The notes under the pieces are model-generated. The model saw only the letters and a list, made by a program, of their open reading frames with translations. It was not told the DNA's origin and did no database searches. The translations under genes were made by a program, and so were the position numbers. Below, in pieces: positions 40,569 through 47,935 of a stretch of DNA of 64,000 bases. The stretch spans positions 1 through 64,000 of the forward strand of contig CAMLLO010000014.1 of assembly GCA_946480915.1 (NCBI GenBank), written 5' to 3'. Source of the DNA: an uncultured Sphingobacteriaceae bacterium. GTDB lineage: Bacteria > Bacteroidota > Bacteroidia > Sphingobacteriales > Sphingobacteriaceae. How positions within the stretch are numbered: position 1 is the first letter of the stretch; every line of letters starts with the position of its first letter.

Positions 40569-40799
40569 TTAGCCTGCATCTTTAATCTGTGAATAGTCTA
40601 TTGCTTCACCTATTTTTTTTAACACTTCTTCGTTTAATCCTGTTCCCGACCCCTGGTCCCAACCGTGTTCAGTTTTTCTAATGATATACTTCTGATCATT
40701 AATGCTAATTTCCCATACCGGATTATCCATGTAAAGTGCCGGCGCGACAGTCACGATTTGAGGTTTATTATTGATTTGTATTGTTATGTTAAATTCCAT
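40569..40799 (-). CDS. small conserved-looking protein, 76 residues
   Basis: From the ATG at 40799 the protein begins MEFNITIQINNKPQIVTVAP and continues YMDNPVWEISINDQKYIIRK, alternating beta-strands of about 5-8 residues, and ends with a short helix (NEEVLKKIGEAIDY). No signal peptide or membrane segment. The frame extends upstream but the composition worsens there. I do not recognise a family. Confidence 0.6.
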   Translation of the reverse strand: MEFNITIQINNKPQIVTVAPALYMDNPVWEISINDQKYIIRKTEHGWDQGSGTGLNEEVLKKIGEAIDYSQIKDAG

Positions 40800-41058
40800 G
40801 ACTCTAATCCAAATCAGTTTAAAGCTGATTCTCTGATGCGTAAATTGATTAAGGTTACAACAAACAAATTCCGAAAATGTTCCCAAAAATGCGTGCTTCG
40901 TTGCCCGGAACTGTTCCCTGCTACCTGAGTGCGTCACTATTATAGGCTTGGCATAAGCGAGGTTTGTATGATGTTAATTTTTTGATTGTTTTAAAGATGA
41001 ATGTTTCTATGCTCGATTAGACAGGTATATTTACAGTGTTTACTATATCAATTAACGC

Positions 41059-42195
41059 ATGCTTCGATTGATTATCCTTATTATTCTGCTGCTTTTATCA
41101 TTTTTAACTTTATTTAAAGCGGTTACCTATCATTTGTGGCTTATTGCAATCCTTGTAAGCGAGTTTTCAATGTTCTTTAGCCTTATAACTTTAGTTCTTA
41201 TTATTTCCGGATATTGGGTTAAAAGTTACCAGCTACCTTGCATTCTGATCGGTTTTACCGCATTTCTTTTGTACTTAAGTCCGATTTTCAGAGCTTATGT
41301 ACTTTCAAAAGATTTGGAAAGTGGCTTGCGTGCAGAATTTGGAGGCGGTGCTCCATTGGAGAGAAGCCCGTTCACCTTCGCGAATATCTTCCGTAACTTT
41401 AATAATGAAGGCATTAAATGTACTACCAGTACTTACGCTACATATGCGAATAGTGAGTTAAATATGGATTTTTATTTTGCGAAAACTCCTGATAAACGTC
41501 CATGCGTAATCGTTATACACGGAGGTTCGTGGAAAAGCGGCGATAATAAGCAGTTGTCTGAAGCGAATTCAGTTCTGGCAAGATCAGGATATCATGTTGC
41601 TGCCATCAATTACAGGCTTGCCCCTAATTATCGTAATCCTTTACCTGTCGAGGATGTTAAAGCTGCAATTCAATACCTAAAAATTCATTCGAATGAATTG
41701 AAAATTGATACTGGAAACATATTTTTACTGGGTCGTTCGGCAGGTGCTCAAATAGCTTTGCTTGCTGCTTACACGATAAAAGAACATCAATTAAAAGGAG
41801 TAATTGATTTTTATGGACCTGCAGACATGGTTTGGGGATATTCTGCTCCGGCTAACCCGCTGGTTATGGATTCCCGTAAGGTGATGGAGGATTACCTCGG
41901 TGGAACCTACCAAGATGTTCCTGAAATGTATTTAGCTAGCTCTCCAATACGTTTCGTTTCTTCAGTATCGGTCCCTACCTTAATTATTCATGGTGAGAAT
42001 GATGTTTTGGTAGCCCATGAGCACAGCAGACGTTTGCATAAAAAACTAAATGATTGTGGCGTAAAGAATTATTTCTTATCTATTCCATGGGCAACGCACG
42101 GCTTTGATTATACTTTAAACGGGCCTGGTGGTCAGTTATCTACCTATGCTATCCTAAAGTTTTTAAATAGCTTTACAAAGACCGCTCATAAATAG
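41059..42195 (+). CDS. alpha/beta hydrolase with N-terminal membrane segments
   Basis: A 378-residue esterase-like protein. The first ~80 residues carry three hydrophobic segments, so it sits in the membrane with the hydrolase domain exposed on one side. The hydrolase domain shows the oxyanion motif VIVIHGGSWKSGD, the nucleophile elbow LLGRSAGAQIA (Gly-Arg-Ser-Ala-Gly), the acid region LIIHGENDVLV, and the catalytic His in WATHGFDY. It belongs to the BD-FAE/hormone-sensitive-lipase-like branch. Ten bases of its 3' end overlap the convergent esterase gene. Confidence 0.9.
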   Translation: MLRLIILIILLLLSFLTLFKAVTYHLWLIAILVSEFSMFFSLITLVLIISGYWVKSYQLPCILIGFTAFLLYLSPIFRAYVLSKDLESGLRAEFGGGAPLERSPFTFANIFRNFNNEGIKCTTSTYATYANSELNMDFYFAKTPDKRPCVIVIHGGSWKSGDNKQLSEANSVLARSGYHVAAINYRLAPNYRNPLPVEDVKAAIQYLKIHSNELKIDTGNIFLLGRSAGAQIALLAAYTIKEHQLKGVIDFYGPADMVWGYSAPANPLVMDSRKVMEDYLGGTYQDVPEMYLASSPIRFVSSVSVPTLIIHGENDVLVAHEHSRRLHKKLNDCGVKNYFLSIPWATHGFDYTLNGPGGQLSTYAILKFLNSFTKTAHK

Positions 42196-42914
42196 ATATC
42201 CAGCATTTTCCGCCAATCCTTTGCTTTATGTGCTACTCCATTCCAAACAAATAACTGGTTATTAATTCCTTTATCGGTTAATTGGTCGCTAAGAGATTTA
42301 TTGTTTTCATAAAAAGCGTCATCATGGCCAACCACAAGCACTATTTCAAGTCTGCGCAGAGCATTTAATAGATCATGTTCGGAAATATTGTGAATATATT
42401 GCAAAGGCATGTTAAAGTAAACGGTTTCATTCCAGTAGCCTTCCAGCAGATCGTTATAATGACTTAATTTTTGTGTTAAATCATATCTGCCGCTCAGAGC
42501 CACAATTTTATTGAAGTATTGCGGATATTTGAAAGCAATGTTAACCGCATGGTAGGCACCCAGGCTGCATCCCGCCGAAATCAGATATGACCATGGGTTT
42601 TTGTAATGTATAAGCGGAAGGACCTCGTTTAGTATATACTGTTCGTATTGCAGATGCCGCGTTATCTTTTGATCGGGATATTTCCCTTCGCTATAAAAGC
42701 TTTCTTCATCGATACTGTCAACACAATAAATCTGTAAAAAGCCTTGTTCTATTTTAGACTCGAGCATCTCTATTAAGTGCCAGTCTTCGTACTCGTAAAA
42801 GCGCCCGGCGCGGGGCGGAAAGAATAATACAGACGCTCCACCATGTCCAAAAACCAGTAGTTCCATCTCTTTTTCAAGTGCCGGACTATACCATTTGTGA
42901 TACTCTCTGTTCAT
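42186..42914 (-). CDS. putative esterase, alpha/beta hydrolase fold
   Basis: A 242-residue esterase of the Esterase-D-like group. The nucleophile elbow GCSLGAYHAVN, an acid in VVGHDDAFYE and a His in NGVAHKAKDW form a likely catalytic set. The start FGHGGASVLFFPPRAGRFYEYED is recognisable but not diagnostic; it is split here as FGHGGASVLFF and GRFYEYED. No signal peptide, so cytosolic. It is 21 bases downstream of the SGNH gene on the same strand, which suggests a two-gene operon of ester hydrolases. Confidence 0.85.
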   Translation of the reverse strand: MNREYHKWYSPALEKEMELLVFGHGGASVLFFPPRAGRFYEYEDWHLIEMLESKIEQGFLQIYCVDSIDEESFYSEGKYPDQKITRHLQYEQYILNEVLPLIHYKNPWSYLISAGCSLGAYHAVNIAFKYPQYFNKIVALSGRYDLTQKLSHYNDLLEGYWNETVYFNMPLQYIHNISEHDLLNALRRLEIVLVVGHDDAFYENNKSLSDQLTDKGINNQLFVWNGVAHKAKDWRKMLDIYL

Positions 42915-42935
42915 AGGATGATGTACAAATTCAAT

Positions 42936-43532
42936 TTAGTGATGGCCTGATATTTTGGATAAAATAATCTGTTTCCAAAGCTCAAAGCCCTCCGTGTTTA
43001 AGTGCAGATCATCCTGATCAAGATATTCTTTTTTCGGATAACCGTTTTTATCAATCATTTTGTTGAAAATGTTGATAAACTTCCAGTTGTTATTCATTTC
43101 GGCAATTTCGTTTTCGATGAGATAGTTTGTGTATTTCAAACTCTCAATAATATTCCACCGGGTGAGGCTAGGTTTTATAGAGATGAAATAGCAGGGAATA
43201 TCCCCGTAATGACGCTGAATTCGGGCCGCCAGTTGTTGGAAAAATATAAAAACTTCCTCAGGATGTCTTCCATCTCCCAAATCATTATCTCCGGCATAGA
43301 TTATTATAGAAGTAGGATGATACGATGCAAAAACCCGATCAAAAAACCATACACAAGCCGCTAAAGTTGATCCGCCGAAACCTAAATTAACCGGCTTATA
43401 GGGTTGAAAGTCTTCATAAAGTGTTTTCCAGAGCCTTATAGTTGAGCTACCGTAAAAGGCCATTTCGGGACGGTATTTTAAGTTTTTACCTTCCCGCTCC
43501 AGATGTTTAATTTCTTCTTCGTACCAAATCAT
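42936..43532 (-). CDS. SGNH/GDSL hydrolase
   Basis: A 198-residue GDSL-type esterase/lipase. The block I residue is Ser30 in FYGSSTIRLW; block II NLGFGGSTL supplies the Gly, block III YAGDNDLGDG the Asn, and block V DQDDLHLNTEG the Asp/His pair. No signal peptide, so cytosolic. It lies directly before the esterase gene on the same strand. The substrate might be an acetyl ester of a carbohydrate, but this is inference. Confidence 0.92.
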   Translation of the reverse strand: MIWYEEEIKHLEREGKNLKYRPEMAFYGSSTIRLWKTLYEDFQPYKPVNLGFGGSTLAACVWFFDRVFASYHPTSIIIYAGDNDLGDGRHPEEVFIFFQQLAARIQRHYGDIPCYFISIKPSLTRWNIIESLKYTNYLIENEIAEMNNNWKFINIFNKMIDKNGYPKKEYLDQDDLHLNTEGFELWKQIILSKISGHH

Positions 43533-43718
43533 AGTAAATAATCAAAATGACAAGATAACTAGTATTATACTGTTTGCAACAAATATGTTCTACCCTTTAT
43601 AACGAGAAATCAAGTATGAAGAAGAAGTGTATTCTTTCAAAAAGGTTTTAATGTGTTTGCCGAATGTAAGGGTTAGAAGCGGATCTGGAAAGAATAACGT
43701 TACGGAGATATTAAGCCG

Positions 43719-43726
43719 TACCTTTG
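43719..43726 (+). promoter_or_regulatory. -7 promoter box of the DEAD-box helicase gene
   Basis: TACCTTTG matches TAnnTTTG and ends 14 bases before the ATG at 43741, which supports that ATG over the earlier GTG (43627). No good -33 box is seen 19 bases upstream. Confidence 0.5.
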
Positions 43727-43740
43727 GTAATTCGATATTT

Positions 43741-45045
43741 ATGATGATTAAAAAGGTTCTTCACAACTTACAAATAAGTTCGCTCAATGAAATGCAGCAT
43801 GTTGCTATTAACACTGCAACGGATAAAGACGTAATCCTTTTATCTCCGACTGGCTCGGGCAAAACCCTGGGCTTCTTATTGCCGGTGTTAAATTCTCTGA
43901 AACAGGAGATTCAGGGCGTTCAAGCCATTGTTATTGTTCCATCGAGGGAATTGGCCCTTCAAATAGAGCAGGTCTTCAGAACCATGGGAACGGGTTTTAA
44001 AGTGAATTGCTGCTATGGCGGTCATGATACTAAAATTGAAAAGAATAATTTGTCACAACCTCCCGCTGTTTTAATTGGCACGCCAGGGAGATTGGCCTAT
44101 CACATTCGTAATGAAAATTTTAATACCAGTTCTATAAAAACCCTGGTTCTGGACGAATTTGATAAGGCGTTGGAGTTTGGCTTTCAGGATGATATGGCAT
44201 TTATTATTAAGCATCTGCCGAATTTAAACAAACGGGTCCTTACGTCTGCCACTCATATGGAAGAGATTCCAGGCTTCACTGGCGTAAAAAGTCCTATTGA
44301 AATTAATTTCTTGAAAATTAGTACCTCTGCGCAAGCCCTTCAGCTAAAAGCAGTGCAGTCGAAAGCCGCTGATAAATTAGAGACCTTGTTTTCTCTGATC
44401 TGCAAAATAGGGGGTAAGCCCGCTCTTGTTTTTTGTAATCACCGTGAAGCCATCGAAAGAATCAGTGATTTATTATATGATATGGGCTTGAGTCATGATA
44501 TTTTTCACGGTGGCATGGAGCAGGAAGATCGGGAACGGGCCGTATTGAAATTCAGAAATGGAAGTCATAAGTTATTAATTACTACAGATCTTGCTTCTCG
44601 GGGACTCGATATTCCAGAGATTGAGTATGTTATACATTATCAGCTGCCTCATAACGAACAAGCGTTCTTGCATCGCAATGGTCGAACCGCACGTATGCAT
44701 GCAGGGGGGACAGCCTACCTAATCTTATCCGAAGAAGAAAGCCTGCCTTATCTGAAAACAACGCTCGAAATTGAAGAATTACCCTCTAAAAATGTACTTC
44801 CAAAACCGGCAGAGTGGGCAACTTTATATATCGCTGCAGGTAAAAAGGATAAAATTAATAAGGTTGATATTGTTGGTCTGCTACTTCAAAAGGGCAAGCT
44901 GCCTAAGGACGATCTGGGCTTAATTGAGGTGCTTGATCATAGTTCATATGCTGCTGTAAAACGGGATCAAATCGAAAATGTATTGCGTTCAATTAAATCT
45001 GAAAGAATAAAAAATAAGAAAGTGAAAATTGAGATAGCACGATAG
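43741..45045 (+). CDS. DEAD-box RNA helicase (DEFD variant)
   Basis: A 434-residue helicase. The Q motif region (LQISSLNEMQ), Walker A PTGSGKT, PSRELALQ, GTPGRL, motif II written VLDEFDKAL (DEFD rather than DEAD), SAT, and the C-terminal motifs TDLASRGLDIP and HRNGRTARMH are all in place. A short C-terminal region with YIAAGKKDKI and DHSSYAAVKRDQ resembles the DbpA RNA-binding domain found in this branch. A longer reading from GTG 43627 exists, but a -7 box lies inside it. It likely acts in ribosome assembly or mRNA decay. Confidence 0.92.
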   Translation: MMIKKVLHNLQISSLNEMQHVAINTATDKDVILLSPTGSGKTLGFLLPVLNSLKQEIQGVQAIVIVPSRELALQIEQVFRTMGTGFKVNCCYGGHDTKIEKNNLSQPPAVLIGTPGRLAYHIRNENFNTSSIKTLVLDEFDKALEFGFQDDMAFIIKHLPNLNKRVLTSATHMEEIPGFTGVKSPIEINFLKISTSAQALQLKAVQSKAADKLETLFSLICKIGGKPALVFCNHREAIERISDLLYDMGLSHDIFHGGMEQEDRERAVLKFRNGSHKLLITTDLASRGLDIPEIEYVIHYQLPHNEQAFLHRNGRTARMHAGGTAYLILSEEESLPYLKTTLEIEELPSKNVLPKPAEWATLYIAAGKKDKINKVDIVGLLLQKGKLPKDDLGLIEVLDHSSYAAVKRDQIENVLRSIKSERIKNKKVKIEIAR

Positions 45046-45055
45046 TAAGTGCTAT
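45034..45055 (+). terminator. hairpin overlapping the helicase stop codon
   Basis: ATAGCAC (45034-45040) and GTGCTAT (45049-45055) form a 7-base-pair stem whose loop holds the TAG stop, followed by TTTCC. A short, weak terminator. Confidence 0.5.
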
Positions 45056-46131
45056 TTTCCAGGGTTTTAAATTTTATGAGTCGATGTAAGGAATTGAACG
45101 ACAAGGCCCATCGAACTCCGTTTTAAAGACCTTTCGCTTTCATAACCGAATGTGATACAACATGCCCCTTCACCAATTTGTCGCCGATCGGGGATAGCTG
45201 ATAAAAGAAGTTTGTGATTTTTTAAGGCTATAAATAGCTTTAGAACAAAACAATACCAGTTTTTTTGTAAACCAACACATTCGTAATAAACAAAGTGATT
45301 TCTATAGGGATTCCGATTACATACAACATTCTGCGTATTGTTTGTTTTTGAATCATTTCATGCTGTCCATTTATTACAACATTTATCACATCTGCAAATA
45401 CTTCAATAGTTGCAATGCCAAAAATTAGGCTGAATAAAATTAGTTTCAAGTTATTTAAAATTACATACCTCTATGGGTATACTCAATAATATTGTAATAG
45501 AGGTTGAAATTTATCAGGCCCCCCAACTCATGCAAAGCTTTAGAAAAAAGCTGACGCAAATATAACGTATGAAATTAATTTTTCAAACGGAAAATTGTGT
45601 TAAATGCTTAGTAGGTAAAGTTTTATCTGATGATTACTTGGTGATAATTGAGAGCCGGAATTTAATAATTGTGGAATGACTCTGGGGGGGGGCTTTTGTT
45701 TGGAGCAACGAGCCGCGATGGGACAGGCGCCTATCCGAATATTCGTTTTGTCAGATACTCTCTGATCTTTAACTGATTTTCCGGCTAGCTCATTTTTACG
45801 AGATATAAGATCGATTTCCTTTACTAATGTAATGCATAATATAATTTATGTAATATATTGGTTTTAAATCATATATAATATTGTGAGTGTCAATATGGCA
45901 GTGAATTGTTTTTGTTTATTTCAAGATAAATCGCGATGGTTTAAGATAATTCCTTTTCTTTGAGGCTGTTGAGTTCGTATCTGGAGAGTGGATTTACGGG
46001 TGTAAATGATTTGTATCGGTACAGGTAAATGTGGGGATTCAATATTTAGCGGGTCATTTATTATTTTAAGAAACCCCGGGATGTAACCTCCGTATAAAAC
46101 TACGTCTATCCAGCCATTAGCTCTTATATTC
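45046..46131. other. 1.1-kb gene-poor region with degraded-looking fragments
   Basis: No clear gene is supported. On the minus strand near 45120-45215 a 30-residue stretch reads FFYQLSPIGDKLVKGHVVSH and resembles the tail of a winged-helix regulator, but stops bound it on both sides, so it may be a gene remnant. A clean 36-codon frame sits at 45569-45679 (plus strand; CVKC near its start), too short to judge. A run of nine G lies at 45684-45692, and the bases up to the kinase are AT-rich. Confidence 0.45.
45240..45449 (-). CDS. possible small membrane protein
   Basis: A 69-residue frame that would start at a TTG (45449). It has an N-terminal hydrophobic segment (LILFSLIFGIATIEVFADV) and another near the end (IPIEITLFITNVLVY), so it looks like a two-segment membrane protein. 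No ATG is available upstream, no family is recognised, and there is no neighbour to support it. Confidence 0.25.
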   Translation of the reverse strand: MKLILFSLIFGIATIEVFADVINVVINGQHEMIQKQTIRRMLYVIGIPIEITLFITNVLVYKKTGIVLF

Positions 46132-47580
46132 ATGCACGCAGTCGCAAGTAGTCATAAGCATTTCCGAAAGATCAGGGCTATTATAGTTGTATCATCGGCT
46201 ATTATCATTTCCCTGAACTATTTTTCTATAAAAATTTTGTCCTCAATAAGGGCCTACGTTAATGGAGAATCCGAGTATTCGAAAGCACAAAAAGATGCGA
46301 CCAGATATCTTATAGATTTTATTCAAACCTCAGATATTAAATCGTATACTTTATTTAAAAAGGAACTGGCTGTGCCGATTGGCGATAGCTTAGCTAGAAT
46401 GGCTTTGCAGGCCGGTAAACCGAATTCTGTAATCAGATCGGCAGCTTTACAAGGCAGAAACCATCCTGATGATATTGATAATCTGATCTGGCTTTTCAAG
46501 AACTTCCGAGACTTTCCTTATTTCAGTGATGTTATTCGAAACTGGACAGCCGCAGACCAGGATATTGGAGAGTTGGATAAAATTGGAAAATTCATTTACC
46601 AGCTGAAGAGCCCGCAATTAGATTCTGCCGTAAAAGTCGCAATGATATTGAATGTAAATACAATCAACCGGCGGTTAACTTATAACCAACAAGGTTTTTC
46701 AATGCTTCTGGGCCAAGCCTCAAGAATGATTGCAAATTGGTTGATTTTTATAAATGTATTTTTTGTGCTTTTTATTTTATTCACAGCCGAAGCTTTCGCA
46801 AGAAAAATGTTTGGGCAGCTTGTAGAATCAAAGAAGGAGATCATTGCGCAAAACAATATTCAATCTCAGTTTATGAGTATTGCCTCTCATGAGCTAAAAA
46901 CTCCCATTACTAGCATGCGAGCTTCCTTACAGATCCTTGAACGTTTTGCAAAGGATTCTCCTGAAAGTCAAAAAATGCATCCTTTCATTTTCAATGCGAA
47001 TAAACAGGTCAACCGTTTAACTAACCTTGTTAAAGATTTACTCGATGTAACCAAAATTCAAAATGGAAAACTGGAAATGAACAAGGCTCCATTTTTGTTA
47101 AATGAGCTTATTAAGGAGGTTATTAACGAAACAACGCAGTTATCAAAACATCAATTTATAGTTCGGGATATGCCGGATCTGTATGTAAATGCAGATGCCA
47201 CCAGAATATATCAGGTGGTAGACAACCTTTTGTCGAATGCTGTTAAATACTCCGCGAATGCAGATCGTATTCTTATATATTCTGAATTAAAAAATAACAA
47301 CCTGAGAATTTGTGTGAAAGATTTCGGTCCGGGTATACCTATCGAGAAGCTGCCTTTTCTTTTCGATCGATTTTACAGAATCCACGAAACCAATCAAGCT
47401 GTACAGGGTTTGGGCCTTGGACTTTACATCTGTAAAGAAATAATTGAAAACCATGGAGGCGAAATCGGTGCTGAAAGTGAATTAGGCACCGGTAGTACAT
47501 TTTGGTTTACTTTGCCTCTTGAAAATCAATCTTTTCCATTTGATAGGGCCTTGTCATCAGACGAAAATATTAATTTTTAG
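46132..47580 (+). CDS. orphan sensor histidine kinase
   Basis: A 482-residue membrane kinase. Transmembrane helices are at about 15-38 and 202-222, enclosing a periplasmic sensor of about 160 residues that I do not recognise. The HisKA domain carries the phospho-accepting His253 in SIASHELKTPITSM. The ATPase domain shows the N box (DNLLSNAVKYS), the G1 box DFGPGIP, the F box (LFDRFYR) and the G2 box GLGLGLYIC. No response regulator gene is adjacent, so the partner must be elsewhere. The large GH74-type gene starts 355 bases downstream on the same strand. Confidence 0.93.
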   Translation: MHAVASSHKHFRKIRAIIVVSSAIIISLNYFSIKILSSIRAYVNGESEYSKAQKDATRYLIDFIQTSDIKSYTLFKKELAVPIGDSLARMALQAGKPNSVIRSAALQGRNHPDDIDNLIWLFKNFRDFPYFSDVIRNWTAADQDIGELDKIGKFIYQLKSPQLDSAVKVAMILNVNTINRRLTYNQQGFSMLLGQASRMIANWLIFINVFFVLFILFTAEAFARKMFGQLVESKKEIIAQNNIQSQFMSIASHELKTPITSMRASLQILERFAKDSPESQKMHPFIFNANKQVNRLTNLVKDLLDVTKIQNGKLEMNKAPFLLNELIKEVINETTQLSKHQFIVRDMPDLYVNADATRIYQVVDNLLSNAVKYSANADRILIYSELKNNNLRICVKDFGPGIPIEKLPFLFDRFYRIHETNQAVQGLGLGLYICKEIIENHGGEIGAESELGTGSTFWFTLPLENQSFPFDRALSSDENINF

Positions 47581-47935
47581 AAGAAGCTATTTCTAATAGG
47601 TGAGCTTTTGCTTATAAAAATAATTAGCGAGTTAACATTTGTACCTCCCAAAATATACAAAAGTGTAAAGATTAATAAATATCTTAGTTTTAGCAAAATG
47701 GTATTTGTTATCAAAAGATCAATAAATATTTTGCATAACCGCTCTTAAACAAATTTTGATATGCCTTTATATCATTCATTATGTATGATATAATGTGAAA
47801 CGCTCTCAGTTTAACATAAGGCACAATACTATTTAAACCTTTCGTCTCTCGCTGTTTGAATAATAATTTATGTTTCGTGCATGAAGTTTTATTCAGGGTC
47901 TTGTAATTAATTATTCACCAAATAAATCTAAATAC
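47581..47935. other. 355-base spacer before the GH74 gene
   Basis: No gene. AT-rich DNA with a TGAAACGCTCTCA at about 47793-47805, which is like half of a LacI-type site, and a near-match -7 box (TATGTTTC) about 60 bases before the GH74 ATG. No convincing hairpin or complete palindrome is seen. Confidence 0.4.

Noticed and set aside
45921..46133. 70-codon minus-strand frame sharing its start region with the histidine kinase
   Set aside because: It would overlap the kinase ATG by two bases; composition is odd and there is no homology signal.
47790..47806. LacI/CcpA-like operator before the GH74 gene
   Set aside because: Only one half (TGAAACG) fits; the other half diverges, so it is not called as a site.
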